DNA of 64,000 bases from Prado023 sp963777855 (GCA_963777855.1 CAVZRW010000008.1:186001-250000), one strand, 5' to 3'; positions 17,550 to 29,961 are shown, counted from the stretch's first letter. Numbers and translations: made by a program. Notes: generated by a model not told the origin, from the letters alone.

Positions 17550-18010
17550 GCGGGCGTGACCACCACGCGCCGTGCGGCACCCTCGCCCTCACTCTCGCTG
17601 TGCAGGCCCGCCTCGGCGACCACGTCGTGCACCACCTTGCGCTCGAATGCGGTCATCGGCGCGAGCTTCACGGGCTCACCGGTGCGGGTCACGTCCGCCA
17701 CCGCGCGGGCGGCGAGAGCGGCCAGCTCCTCACGGCGCGCAGCGCGGTACCCGGCGATGTCGAGCATCAGCCGGCTGCGCTCGCCGGTCTCCCGGGTCAC
17801 GGCCAGCCTGGTGAGCTCCTGGAGGGCCTCCAGGACCTTGCCGTCCTCCCCCACCAGGTCGTCGAGGTCCCCGCCGACGATGGAGACCATCGCCCGGTCA
17901 CGCTCCACGTCCATGTCGATGTCACCGTCGAGGTCGGCGATGTCGAGAAGGGCCTCGAGGTAGTCGGCGGCGACGTCGCCCTCACGCTCGAGTTCCGAGG
18001 GGTTGCTCAT
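17546..18010 (-). CDS. jag: Jag/KhpB family RNA-binding protein (KH-R3H)
   Basis: 154 residues. An acidic N-terminus is followed by a KH-type segment (IVGGDLDDLVGEDGKVLEAL, with the diagnostic IGKxG-like loop replaced by VGEDGK) and the R3H domain (YRAARREELAALA, then MTAFERKVVHDVVAE). In other bacteria Jag/KhpB binds RNA and is made with YidC. The ATG at 18010 follows GGAGG. It sits 30 bases downstream of yidC and overlaps rsmG, in the standard rpmH operon order. Confidence 0.93.
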   Translation of the reverse strand: MSNPSELEREGDVAADYLEALLDIADLDGDIDMDVERDRAMVSIVGGDLDDLVGEDGKVLEALQELTRLAVTRETGERSRLMLDIAGYRAARREELAALAARAVADVTRTGEPVKLAPMTAFERKVVHDVVAEAGLHSESEGEGAARRVVVTPA

Positions 18011-18040
18011 GGTTCCTCCTGTGCTGTGGTCCACCAGGCC

Positions 18041-19000
18041 TCAGCCCGCCTTGGGCGGGGGGCCCGAGCGCTTGCTGCGGGGCTGCTTCTTCGGCTGGTT
18101 GCGCGGCTTGGGCGCCTCGTCCTCGACGACGGTGCCGGCGATCGTCTGCGGGCCCGTGCCGGTGGGCTCCACGGGCAGCCCCTTGCGGGCCGCCTTCTCC
18201 GCCTTGCGGGCGGCGAGAGCCTCCGCGGCCGGCGTGCCCGGCTGGGGGTTGTTCCTGATGACCCAGAACTGCTGGCCCATCGTCCAGAGGTTCGTGGTGA
18301 ACCAGTAGATGAGCACACCGATCGGGAAGTTCAGCCCACCCACGGCGAACATCACCGGGAAGATGTACATCATGATCTTCATCTGCTGGGCGATCGGGTT
18401 GTCACTCGCAGTGTTCTTCAGCAGCAGCTGCCGCTGGGTCAGGAAGCTCGTGACCGACATCAGGATGATGAGCACGACGGCCAGGATCTTGGTGTTCATC
18501 GGGTTCGGCGTCTCTGCCGCGTTGGCGAAGGTGCCGTACAGCGGGACGCCGAAGATCTCCGCGTTGTGGGCCGAGACGAGCAGGTCCTGGTACTGGGGCC
18601 ACTGGAAGACTCCCACCGGAGTCTCAGCCGCCACGTTCTGGAGCACACGGAACAGGGCGAAGAAGATCGGGGCCTGCAGCAGAATCGGCAGGCACGAGGC
18701 CAGCGGGTTGGTGCCCGTGTCCTTGTAGAGCGCCATCATCTCCTGCGACTGGCGCTCGCGGTCACCGGCGTACTTGGTCTGGATCTCCTTGAGCTGCGGC
18801 TGGATCGCCTGCAGGTTGCGCTGGGCCTTGATCTGCTTCATGAACAGCGGGATCAGCATGATCCGGATGACCACGACCAGGCCGACGATGGACAGCACCC
18901 AGGCCCACCCGCTGTCGGGGTCCAGCACGAGACTGAACAACTGATGGAAGATCACGAGGATCCACGAGACTGCGTCCTGCAGCCACTCCCAGAGGAACAC
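18041..19000 (-). CDS. yidC: Membrane protein insertase YidC
   Basis: 319 residues. Oxa1/YidC family with five predicted transmembrane helices, beginning WILVIFHQLFSLV, the cytoplasmic hairpin (IMLIPLFMKQIKAQRNLQAI) and the hydrophilic groove region LPILLQAPIFFALFRVL. The C-terminal ~70 residues are basic (ending KRSGPPPKAG) and probably bind the ribosome. It inserts membrane proteins with or without SecYEG. It follows yidD by three bases on the minus strand and precedes jag. Confidence 0.97.
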   Translation of the reverse strand: MFLWEWLQDAVSWILVIFHQLFSLVLDPDSGWAWVLSIVGLVVVIRIMLIPLFMKQIKAQRNLQAIQPQLKEIQTKYAGDRERQSQEMMALYKDTGTNPLASCLPILLQAPIFFALFRVLQNVAAETPVGVFQWPQYQDLLVSAHNAEIFGVPLYGTFANAAETPNPMNTKILAVVLIILMSVTSFLTQRQLLLKNTASDNPIAQQMKIMMYIFPVMFAVGGLNFPIGVLIYWFTTNLWTMGQQFWVIRNNPQPGTPAAEALAARKAEKAARKGLPVEPTGTGPQTIAGTVVEDEAPKPRNQPKKQPRSKRSGPPPKAG

Positions 19001-19003
19001 CTA

Positions 19004-19339
19004 CTAGCTCCCAACTCGTTCGACTGTGGGACGGACGTCCTTCCCACCGCGCCAGGAGCCGCGCTCCGGCACGTGATCGATCCCACCGGGGGACCAGGGG
19101 TTGCAGCGTGCGAGTCGCCCCACACTCAGAAGGAAGCCCTTGATGGGCCCGTGGGTGCGCACCGCCCCCAGAGCATAGGCCGAACAGGTGGGGTAGTACC
19201 GACAGGTCGGTCCGAACATGGGCGAGATGACGCGCTGATAGCCCCGGATTCCGACCACCAGGACTGCCGTGAGCAGCCGACCCAGGGTCTTGTCCCAAGC
19301 ACGTCGTGCTGCGGAACCACCCGTGTCCTTGGACGTCAT
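19004..19339 (-). CDS. yidD: Membrane protein insertion efficiency factor YidD
   Basis: 111 residues. The conserved core IRGYQRVISPMFGPTCRYYPTCSAYA and RLARCNPWSPGGIDHVP identify YidD, a small amphipathic protein that helps YidC-dependent insertion. The ATG at 19339 overlaps the rnpA stop (ATGA). Position between rnpA and yidC is standard. Confidence 0.95.
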   Translation of the reverse strand: MTSKDTGGSAARRAWDKTLGRLLTAVLVVGIRGYQRVISPMFGPTCRYYPTCSAYALGAVRTHGPIKGFLLSVGRLARCNPWSPGGIDHVPERGSWRGGKDVRPTVERVGS

Positions 19340-19710
19340 GGGGACACCGCCGAGGCTGTCACAGGCCCACGTCCCACCTTGTTCTGCGCCCGCGAGAGCG
19401 CGGTGGCCAGGTCGGCGCCCAACTGCTGCGAGCTGGCGCCGGCAGCCGGGGCCAGCGCACGCACGACCACGCCGGTCGACTCCGGCAGCGTGTCCAGCAG
19501 GGGCGCCACCTGGTGACGCAGGCGCCGCGTGACCCGGCTGCGCACGACCGAGCCACCCACGGAACGGCCCACGATGAACCCGGCCCGCGTCGGACCGGTG
19601 CCCAGGGGGGCGACATGGGCGACCAGAGTGCGCGAGGAGGCCCGGCCGCCGGTCCGGATGATCACTCGGAACTCGTCGGCACTGGTGACCCTGCGCCGCC
19701 CGGGGAGCAC
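19336..19710 (-). CDS. rnpA: Ribonuclease P protein component
   Basis: 124 residues. Protein subunit of RNase P, which trims 5' leaders of pre-tRNAs. The start LPGRRRVTSADEFR and the signature GSVVRSRVTRRLRHQV match the family; the usual RNR-K core is slightly diverged (Ser for Asn, Arg for Lys). The GTG at 19710 is 16 bases after the rpmH stop and gives the normal length; frame-open sequence further upstream is antisense to nothing and overlaps rpmH. The stop overlaps yidD. Confidence 0.95.
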   Translation of the reverse strand: MLPGRRRVTSADEFRVIIRTGGRASSRTLVAHVAPLGTGPTRAGFIVGRSVGGSVVRSRVTRRLRHQVAPLLDTLPESTGVVVRALAPAAGASSQQLGADLATALSRAQNKVGRGPVTASAVSP

Positions 19711-19726
19711 GGATGCTCGTGGCGGT

Positions 19727-19861
19727 TCAGGCCGAGATGCGGGTGCGGCCCTTGCCGCGACGGGCGGCCAGGACGGCACGGCCAGCACGGGTGCTCATGC
19801 GCGTGCGGAACCCGTGGGTGCGAGCACGCCGACGGTTGTTCGGCTGGAATGTGCGCTTCAT
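19727..19861 (-). CDS. rpmH: 50S ribosomal protein L34
   Basis: 44 residues, begins MKRTFQPNNRRRARTHGFR and ends with RRGKGRTRISA, the full L34 sequence pattern. It is the first gene of the minus-strand rpmH-rnpA-yidD-yidC-jag-rsmG-parB series, divergent from dnaA. Confidence 0.98.
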   Translation of the reverse strand: MKRTFQPNNRRRARTHGFRTRMSTRAGRAVLAARRGKGRTRISA

Positions 19862-19968
19862 GCGAGTGTCATCCTTGCGGCTGGAGTCTTCACGGGCGAA
19901 GAGTCGAACGGCCCCGCGGGACGCGGGAGCCCTCCACCGCGGGGTGGACAGACCTCTTCCTGGGTACA

Positions 19969-19998
19969 AAGGTACGCAACGCTCCCGAGGACGGTCAA
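19969..19998 (-). promoter_or_regulatory. Putative rpmH promoter
   Basis: On the minus strand TTGACC (19998-19993) and TACCTT (19974-19969) are separated by 18 bases and lie about 110 bases upstream of the rpmH ATG. The remainder of the 19862-20177 gap between rpmH and dnaA has one DnaA-box-like TGTGGAAAA (20061-20069), possibly for dnaA autoregulation, and nothing else recognisable. Confidence 0.45.
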
Positions 19999-20177
19999 AC
20001 GGCAACGGTGCGCCCTCCGCCCTCGGATCGGTGCACCGCGTGCAGGAGCACCCCGCGACCTGTGGAAAACTCTTGTCCCACCAGACTCCCGCTCGGTAGG
20101 TTCCGGGGCTGGCTCCTCAATCGCCCGGCGCCCGGAATCCCGGGGCTGGGTCATGCGCACCCGGGAGGTACTCGCCC

Positions 20178-21662
20178 ATGGAAGACACTGCGGATCCTGC
20201 GGAGGTGCGACCCACGGCCGTGCGCTCACTGGACCAGACCGCCGACCCCGCCGACGTGTGGGCCAGCGCGGTGCGGTCGCTGGACGGCACCGCCCTCAGC
20301 CGCTCGCACCGCGCGTTCCTGCAGCTCTCCCGCCTGGTCAACGTCTACGGGACGGTCGCAGTGCTGGCTGCACCCAACCCGTTCGCCAAGGATGTGCTCG
20401 AGTCGCGGCTGCGCCCGCCGATCGAGAACTCCCTGTCGGTCCTGCTGGGCCGCGAGGTCACCCTCGCGGTCACCGTCGACCCCAGCCTCAACGTCGACGA
20501 CGACCTGGCCGACATCTGGGCCGACTCGACGTACGCGGACTCGATGGAGGTCACCGCTCCCCAGCCGGCCGTGCGCCCGATCGCCACCAGCCGCACGACC
20601 GCCGAACCCCGTCCCGAGGCCGGCGCCCGGCTGAACCCCCGGTACACGTTCGACACGTTCGTCGCCGGCGCCAGCAACCGGTTCGCGCACGCGGCGGCCG
20701 TGGCGGTCGCCGAGCAGCCGGCCCGCAGCTACAACCCCCTGGTCATCTACGGCGAGTCAGGGCTGGGCAAGACCCACCTGCTGCACGCCATCGGCCACTA
20801 CACCCAGACCCTCTACTCGGGCACCCGCGTGCGCTATGTCTCCAGCGAGGAGTTCACCAACGAGTTCATCAACTCGATCCGCGACGACGCCGCCCTGCAG
20901 TTCCAGCGCCGCTACCGCGATGTCGACGTGCTGCTGGTCGACGACATCCAGTTCCTGTCGGGCAAGGTGCAGACCCAGGAGGAGTTCTTCCACACCTTCA
21001 ACACGCTGCACAACGCGAACAAGCAGATCGTGATCACCTCCGACATGGCGCCCACGAAGCTCAAGGACTTCGAGGACCGCATGCGCACCCGGTTCGGGTG
21101 GGGCCTGACCACCGACGTCCAGCCCCCCGACCTCGAGACCCGGATCGCGATCCTGCGCCGCAAGACCGACCAGGAGGGCATCTCCGTGCCCGCGGACGTG
21201 CTGGAGTACATCGCCAGCAAGATCTCGCGCAACATCCGCGAGCTCGAGGGCGCACTGATCCGCGTCACGGCCTTCGCCAGCCTGAGCAAGCGGCCCGTGG
21301 ACCTCGGCCTGGCCGAGGAGGTGCTGCGCAACGTGATCCCGAGCGAGACCGGCCCGGAGATCACTGCCCCGGCGATCATGCTCGAGACGGCCAAGTTCTA
21401 CTCGGTCAGCATCGACGACCTCACCGGCCAGTCGCGCTCGCGCACGCTCGTGACCGCCCGCCAGGTGGCCATGTACCTGTGCCGCGAGCTGACCGACCTC
21501 TCGCTGCCCAAGATCGGCGAGCTGTTCGGGGGCCGCGACCACACCACCGTCATGCATGCCGACCGCAAGATCCGCCAGCTGATGGCCGAGCGCCGGACGC
21601 TCTACAACTCGGTCATGGATCTGACGGCCCGCATCCGCGCGTCCGCCGCAGCGGCCCGCTGA
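20178..21662 (+). CDS. dnaA: Chromosomal replication initiator DnaA
   Basis: 494 residues. Domain III has the AAA+ Walker A GESGLGKTHLL, Walker B LLVDDIQFL and sensor segments; domain IV has the DnaA-box-binding signature GGRDHTTVMHADRKI. It opens oriC and loads the helicase. The ATG at 20178 follows GGGAGG by nine bases. Odd: the N-terminus contains a 17-residue tandem duplication (TADPAEVRPTAVRSLDQ then TADPADVWASAVRSLDG, 12 of 17 identical) before the normal domain I (RAFLQLSRL), and the domain II linker is short. Downstream lies oriC. Confidence 0.97.
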   Translation: MEDTADPAEVRPTAVRSLDQTADPADVWASAVRSLDGTALSRSHRAFLQLSRLVNVYGTVAVLAAPNPFAKDVLESRLRPPIENSLSVLLGREVTLAVTVDPSLNVDDDLADIWADSTYADSMEVTAPQPAVRPIATSRTTAEPRPEAGARLNPRYTFDTFVAGASNRFAHAAAVAVAEQPARSYNPLVIYGESGLGKTHLLHAIGHYTQTLYSGTRVRYVSSEEFTNEFINSIRDDAALQFQRRYRDVDVLLVDDIQFLSGKVQTQEEFFHTFNTLHNANKQIVITSDMAPTKLKDFEDRMRTRFGWGLTTDVQPPDLETRIAILRRKTDQEGISVPADVLEYIASKISRNIRELEGALIRVTAFASLSKRPVDLGLAEEVLRNVIPSETGPEITAPAIMLETAKFYSVSIDDLTGQSRSRTLVTARQVAMYLCRELTDLSLPKIGELFGGRDHTTVMHADRKIRQLMAERRTLYNSVMDLTARIRASAAAAR

Positions 21663-22074
21663 CCGGGCACGGCGGCCGGTCCAGGACTGTGGACAGGGCT
21701 GGGGGTGCGCCCGGCATGTCGTGCGCCGAGCCGGCACCTACCTGTGGACAGGTGGGCACAGGGTCGGGGATCGACCCCCGTCGTCCACGAATTACATCGC
21801 CCCGACCCAGCGGCGCCCACAGGGCCTGTGACCGGCGACTCGCGGTCCCACCTGCGACGACACCGGTTCTCCACAGAATCCACAGGACCTACGACGAATA
21901 CTCAACTTACCTAGGCAGATGTCGACGAACCGCCTTCACGGACCGCCCGCCTGTGGACGAGGCATTCCTGGGGCGCTGTGACCGGCCCATCTGGGGGTGC
22001 CTGCGCGGCGATGCACGCGCGGTGATGTCGGTCTCGCGTCGTAGGGTTGCCCGCAGGATTCCCAGGAGGTGTGC
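21663..22074. other. oriC: Replication origin oriC (dnaA-dnaN spacer)
   Basis: The 412-base gap between dnaA and dnaN has no gene and a cluster of DnaA-box-like 9-mers in both orientations: TGTGGACAG (21688-21696 and 21743-21751), TCGTCCACG (21781-21789), TTCTCCACA (21867-21875), AATCCACAG (21877-21885) and TGTGGACGA (21952-21960). A relatively AT-rich stretch at about 21885-21930 is a candidate unwinding element. A TAGGGT (22042-22047) may be the dnaN -10. The flanking gene order supports the call. Confidence 0.9.
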
Positions 22075-23217
22075 GTGAAGTTCCGCGTCGATCGTGACCA
22101 GTTCGCCGATGCTGTCGCCTGGGCCGGGCGGACCGTTCCGTCGCGGCCCGCAGTGCCGATGCTCTCGGGCCTGCGCCTCGAGGTCGTCGAGGCCCCGGAG
22201 CCGAGCCTGTCGATCGCCAGCTACGACTACGAGGTCTCCGGACGCGTCGAGGTGCAGGCCGATGTCGCCAGCGCCGGCGTCGCGCTGGTCAACGGCCGGC
22301 TGCTGGTCGACATCGCCAAGTCGCTGCCCGCGGCCCCCGTGGACGTCGAGATCGACGGCACCCGGCTGCGCGTGCGCTGCGGGCGCTCCTCGTTCGAGCT
22401 CCCCACCCTCCCCGTGGAGGAGTACCCGCCCCTGCCGGCGATGCCCGAGACCAACGGCAGCGTGCCCGGCTCGGTGCTGGCCGCGGCAGTCAGCCAGGTG
22501 GCCGTGGCTGCGGGACGTGACGACGCCCTGCCGTTCCTGACCGGCGTGCGCGTCGAGGTCGACGGTGACTCGGTGACCCTGGCGGCCACCGACCGCTATC
22601 GCCTCGCGGTGCGCACCTTCCGCTGGTCACCGCGTGCCGAGGAGTTCACGGCGGCCGCCCTGGTGCCCGCACGCACGCTGGCGGACACGGCCAAGGCCCT
22701 GGCGCACGCCGACGAGGTGCACCTTGCCTTCGGCTCCGCCGCGGTCGGCGAGGGCCTGCTGGGGATCGAGGGCCTGGAGCGCCGCACGACGACCCGCCTG
22801 CTCGAGGGGGACTTCCCCAAGTACCGCTCGCTGCTGCCCACGGAGTCCCCGACGGTCGCCCGTGTCGAGACCGCCGCGCTCACCGAGGCGGTCAAGCGCG
22901 TGGCCCTGGTGGCCGAGCGCTCGTCGGCGGTCAAGATGATCTTCAATGGCCAGGAGCTGGTCCTCGAGGCCGGAACCGGAGACGACGCGATCGGCGTCGA
23001 CGCCATCGAATGCGTGATGAGTGGCGAGCCGATGGAGCGCATCGCCTTCAACCCCGGCTACCTGCTGGAGGGCCTCGCGGCGATCGGCAAGCCGGTGACC
23101 AACATGGCCTTCAAGGACCCCAACAAGCCGGCGGTGCTCACCGGCGCCGCCAGTTTCGACGCCGACGCCTCCGATGACTACCTGTACCTGCTGATGCCGG
23201 TGCGACTGCCCTCGTAG
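22075..23217 (+). CDS. dnaN: DNA polymerase III beta sliding clamp
   Basis: 380 residues. Three-domain clamp (KFRVDRDQFADAVAWAGR at the start; LLEGDFPKYRSLLPTE; YLLMPVRLPS at the end) that tethers polymerase III to DNA. The GTG at 22075 follows AGGAGG by five bases; a GTG two codons upstream lies inside that site. The stop overlaps the recF GTG by one base, so the two are co-translated. The gnd gene found here in mycobacteria is absent. Confidence 0.98.
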   Translation: MKFRVDRDQFADAVAWAGRTVPSRPAVPMLSGLRLEVVEAPEPSLSIASYDYEVSGRVEVQADVASAGVALVNGRLLVDIAKSLPAAPVDVEIDGTRLRVRCGRSSFELPTLPVEEYPPLPAMPETNGSVPGSVLAAAVSQVAVAAGRDDALPFLTGVRVEVDGDSVTLAATDRYRLAVRTFRWSPRAEEFTAAALVPARTLADTAKALAHADEVHLAFGSAAVGEGLLGIEGLERRTTTRLLEGDFPKYRSLLPTESPTVARVETAALTEAVKRVALVAERSSAVKMIFNGQELVLEAGTGDDAIGVDAIECVMSGEPMERIAFNPGYLLEGLAAIGKPVTNMAFKDPNKPAVLTGAASFDADASDDYLYLLMPVRLPS

Positions 23218-24362
23218 TGCACGTCACCCGCCTGGGCCTGGTTGACTTCCGGTCCTACGACGAGGTCGAGCTCGCCCTCGGGCCGGGCGTCACCACCTTC
23301 GTGGGGGCCAATGGTCAGGGCAAGACCAACCTCATCGAGGCGGTCGGCTACGCCGCCGTGCTGCGCTCCCACCGGGTGGCCACCGACGCCCCGCTCGTGC
23401 GTCGGGGCGCGCAGCGGGCCATCGTGCGGGTCGAGGTGCAGCGGGCCGGGCGCGCCAGCCTGATCGAGCTCGAGATCACGCCGGGCCGGGCGAACCGGGC
23501 GCGGGTCAACCGGGCCCCGGTGCCGCGCCAGCGTGATGTCCTGGGTCACCTGACCCGGGTGCTGTTCTCGCCGGAGGACCTCGCCCTGGTCAAGGGTGAT
23601 CCCGGGGAGCGGCGCGCCTACCTCGACGAGGTGCTGGTGGCCCTGGCCCCGCGCTATGACGGCGTGCTCAGCGACCTCGACCGGGTGCTGCGCCAGCGCA
23701 ACTCCCTGCTCAAGTCCGCCTCGAGCCTGCGCGGCGGTGGTGCCCGCAGCAGGGCGGCCGCGGAGCAGACACTGGCGGTCTGGGACGAGCAGCTGGCCCA
23801 GCTCTCCGCGGAGCTCGTGGTCGCGCGGGCGCACCTGGTCTCCCGCCTGTCCGGGCCCCTGGAGCGGACGTACCGCGCGGTGGCCCCCGAGGAGCGCGAT
23901 CCGCAGCCGCGCATCGAGTACGTCCCGGGCATTCCTGCGGCCGACCTCAGTGACCGGGAGTCGGTCGTCCAGGTCATCACCGCGGCGCTCGTGGCACGCC
24001 GCGACGAGGAGTTCGCGCGCGGGATCACGCTGGTCGGGCCGCATCGCGACGAGGTCGCCCTCACCCTGCACGCGATGCCCGTGCGTGGCTACGCCTCGCA
24101 TGGCGAGTCCTGGTCCATGGCGCTGGCCCTGCGCCTGGCGTCCTATGACCTCATCCGCGATGAGGCTCCCGTGGGAGGTGAGCCGGTGCTGGTCCTCGAC
24201 GACGTCTTCGCCGAGTTGGACGTGCGCCGCCGGGAGCGACTGGCGGCTGCCGTGTCCGAGGTCGAGCAGGTGCTCATCACGGCGGCGGTGGCCGAGGACG
24301 TGCCGGCGACCCTGGCGGGGCACACTGTCCCTGTGACAGGCGGTCGGGTGGGCACCCCGTGA
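23217..24362 (+). CDS. recF: DNA replication and repair protein RecF
   Basis: 381 residues. SMC-like ATPase with Walker A GANGQGKTNLIEAV, ABC signature region ASHGESWSMALALRLA and Walker B PVLVLDDVFAELD. It loads RecA at gaps with RecO and RecR (recR is also in this window). GTG start overlaps the dnaN stop; its own stop overlaps the start of the next gene (GTGA). Confidence 0.97.
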   Translation: MHVTRLGLVDFRSYDEVELALGPGVTTFVGANGQGKTNLIEAVGYAAVLRSHRVATDAPLVRRGAQRAIVRVEVQRAGRASLIELEITPGRANRARVNRAPVPRQRDVLGHLTRVLFSPEDLALVKGDPGERRAYLDEVLVALAPRYDGVLSDLDRVLRQRNSLLKSASSLRGGGARSRAAAEQTLAVWDEQLAQLSAELVVARAHLVSRLSGPLERTYRAVAPEERDPQPRIEYVPGIPAADLSDRESVVQVITAALVARRDEEFARGITLVGPHRDEVALTLHAMPVRGYASHGESWSMALALRLASYDLIRDEAPVGGEPVLVLDDVFAELDVRRRERLAAAVSEVEQVLITAAVAEDVPATLAGHTVPVTGGRVGTP

Positions 24363-25075
24363 GCGAGTCGGGCGGGACTGCGCCCAGGCGGGCACGCGCC
24401 CGCCGCGGCCCGCTGTCGGCAGTCGACGAGGGGCAGGGCTCGGGCATCACCGGGCAGCCCGCCGAGTCACGCCCCGCCGAGTCACGCCCCGCCGAGTCGC
24501 TGCCGACGGCAGCCGCCGCCCACCCCGGCGACCCCCTCGAGTCGGAGGGGACCGTGCCCGAGGCGGCCCGCGCCGCGCTCTCCCGTGTACGGGCAGCGGC
24601 ACGTTCGGCTGCGCCGGTGCCCGGTTCGGGATCCCTGACCCGCTCGCCGCGCTCCGGACCTGCCCGCAGCCGGGTGCGTCGCGCCGGGGCCCGCTACTCG
24701 GGGCCCGGCCCTGACGAGCGGGACCCGATGACCATCGCAGGCGCGTGGAGCCGGATGGTCTCCGACAACGGCTGGAGTGCGCCGCTGGACGTGGCCAGCC
24801 TGCACGGCCAGTGGGCGCAGATCGTCGGCGCGGCCAACGCTGAGCACGCCGATCCCGAGTCCTTCGACCTGGCCACCGGCGTCCTGGTCATCCGGACCTC
24901 CTCGACGGCCTGGGCCGAGCAGCTTCGCCTCATGCTGCCCACGCTGCGGACCTCGATCGACGCGCACGTGGGCATCGGTGTCGTGCGCGACATACGGATC
25001 ACCGGCCCGACCCCGCCGCGCAGCCGGGGCAAGTTGCGGGTCCGTGGCCGTGGGCCGCGCGACACCTACGGCTGA
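24359..25075 (+). CDS. dciA: DciA family protein (DUF721)
   Basis: 238 residues. The last ~110 residues are the DUF721/DciA domain (WAQIVGAANAEHADPESF, STAWAEQLRLMLPTLRTSI), the common bacterial protein that helps load the DnaB helicase. The N-terminal half is disordered and includes a short tandem repeat (PAESR three times) with its own 15-bp DNA repeat. GTG start overlaps the recF stop. Position recF - dciA - gyrB is standard for actinobacteria. Confidence 0.88.
   Translation: MSESGGTAPRRARARRGPLSAVDEGQGSGITGQPAESRPAESRPAESLPTAAAAHPGDPLESEGTVPEAARAALSRVRAAARSAAPVPGSGSLTRSPRSGPARSRVRRAGARYSGPGPDERDPMTIAGAWSRMVSDNGWSAPLDVASLHGQWAQIVGAANAEHADPESFDLATGVLVIRTSSTAWAEQLRLMLPTLRTSIDAHVGIGVVRDIRITGPTPPRSRGKLRVRGRGPRDTYG
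24461..24505. repeat. 15-bp tandem repeat inside dciA
   Basis: Two perfect copies of GCCGAGTCACGCCCC (24461-24475, 24476-24490) and a diverged third copy encode the repeated AESRP segment in the disordered N-terminus of DciA. Confidence 0.8.
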
Positions 25076-25198
25076 TTCGGCCAGGAAGCCCGTCCGCGGG
25101 TCGACCCCCGGCAGATGTGGGGGGGATCGGGTTCGGGACCTCGGAAGCCCAGCGCGCGTCCTATGTGGATTTCCCGCGGCCGTCGGCCTGTTTCAGGG

Positions 25199-25204
25199 TA
25201 GAAT
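25199..25204 (+). promoter_or_regulatory. -10 element upstream of gyrB
   Basis: TAGAAT in the 237-base dciA-gyrB gap, about 110 bases before the gyrB start. No convincing -35 box is seen. The spacing leaves a real 5' leader, unlike many genes in this window. Nothing else is recognised in the gap. Confidence 0.4.
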
Positions 25205-25312
25205 GGCGCCATCAGATCGGCCCTGCGCGTGCGTTGGCCATCGGGCCCCGCGGGGCCGTCGTCATGGTGGCCGCCGCGGGCCTGCTGCACCCAACGGAAT
25301 CAGGAGTCCTAC

Positions 25313-27270
25313 GTGTCCTATGACGCGAGTGCGATCACAGTCCTCGAAGGGCTGGACGCCGTGCGCAAGCGCCCCGGCATGTACATCGGGTCCACCGGCG
25401 AGCGGGGCCTGCACCACCTGGTCTACGAGGTGGTCGACAACAGTGTCGACGAGGCGCTGGCCGGGCACTGTGACCGCATCGAGGTGACCCTGCGCGCCGA
25501 TGGTGGCGTCTGCGTGGTCGACAACGGCCGCGGCATCCCGGTCGACATCGTGGCCAGCGAGGGGAAGCCGGGTGTCGAGGTCGTGCTCACCGTGCTGCAC
25601 GCCGGAGGGAAGTTCGGCGGCGGCGGGTACGCGGTCTCCGGTGGCCTGCACGGTGTGGGTGTGTCGGTGGTCAATGCGCTGTCCACCCGGCTCGAGGTCG
25701 AGGTCCGACGCAACGATCACGTCTACCGCCAGTCCTACGTCCGTGGGGTACCCCAGGCGCCGCTGTCCAAGGACGAGGCGGCGGACACCACCGGGACGGT
25801 CGTGACCTTCTGGGCCGACCCGGAGATCTTCGAGACCACGTACTACGACTTCGAGACGCTGTCCCGTCGATTCCAGGAGATGGCCTTCCTCAACCGTGGC
25901 CTGACGATCGCGCTGACCGACGAGCGGGTGCACCCGACCGACGACGACTCGGTCGAGGAGCAGACCGGCCCCCGGGCGGTGACCTACTGCTACCAGGGCG
26001 GCATCTCGGACTTCGTGCGGCACCTGAACGCCAAGCGGGGCCCGGCGCACCCGAACGTCATCGAGTTCGACTCCGAGGATCTGGACAAGGGCATCTCCGC
26101 CGAGATCTCGATGCAGTGGAACGACGGGTTCGCCGAGAGCGTCTACACCTTCGCGAACACGATCAACACCACCGAGGGCGGCACCCACGAGGAGGGGTTC
26201 CGGGCGGCGCTGACCACGCTGGTCAACAAGTTCGCCCGGGGCTGGAACATCCTCAAGGAGAAGGATCCGAACCTCTCGGGCGAGGACATCCGCGAGGGTC
26301 TCACCGCGATCGTGAGCGTCAAGCTGCGCGAGCCGCAGTTCGAGGGCCAGACCAAGACCAAGCTGGGCAACACCGAGGCCAAGACCGTCGTGCAGTCCGT
26401 GGTCTTCGACCAGCTCGGTGCCTGGTTCGAGGCGAACCCCGGCGAGGGCAAGGAGATCGCCCGCAAGGCGATGCAGGCCAGCCACGCGCGAATGGCCGCG
26501 CGCAAGGCCCGGGACCTGGCCCGCAACCGCAAGGGCCTGCTCGGCGGCGGCGGCCTTCCGGGCAAGCTGATCGACTGCTCGAGCCGGGAGCCGGAGAACT
26601 GCGAGCTGTTCGTCGTCGAGGGCGACTCGGCCGGCGGCTCCGCGCGCCAGGCCCGCGATCCCAAGACCCAGGCGATCCTGCCGATCCGGGGCAAGATCCT
26701 CAACGTCGAGAAGGCGCGCATCGACAAGGTCCTGCAGAACAACGAGGTCCAGGCGCTGATCTCGGCGATGGGCACCGGCGTGCAGGACGACTTCGACGCG
26801 GAGAAGCTGCGCTACCACAAGCTGGTGCTCATGGCCGACGCCGACGTCGACGGCCAGCACATCCGCACGCTGCTGCTGACGCTGCTGTTCCGCTACATGC
26901 GCCCGCTGATCGAGCACGGGCACGTGTACCTCGGCCAGCCGCCGCTGTTCAAGCTCAAGTGGATCAAGTCCGCGCCGGAGTACGCCTACTCCGACCGGGA
27001 GCGCGACGCCCTGATCGAGGCCGGCATGGCCGCGGGTCGCAAGCTGCCCAAGGAGGAGGCCGTGCAGCGCTACAAGGGCCTTGGCGAGATGAACTGGCAG
27101 GAGCTTCGCGACACCACGATGAACCCTGAGGTGCGCGTGCTGCTGCAGGTGACCCTCGATGACGCGGCCCAGGCCGATGAACTGTTCACCACGCTGATGG
27201 GCGAGGACGTCGAGAGCCGTCGCTCGTTCATCCAGCGCAACGCCCGCGACGTGAGGTTCCTGGACATCTG

Positions 27271-27271
<1 letters not shown>
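25313..27271 (+). CDS. gyrB: DNA gyrase subunit B
   Basis: 652 residues. GHKL ATPase domain (EVVDNSVDEALAGH, DNGRGIPVDI, GGLHGVGVSVVNALS) and Toprim domain (EGDSAGGSA, MADADVDGQHI). With GyrA it introduces negative supercoils. GTG 25313 follows AGGAG by six bases and gives normal length, so the longer frame-open upstream sequence is rejected. The stop overlaps the gyrA ATG by one base. Confidence 0.98.
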
Positions 27272-29961
<2,690 letters not shown>

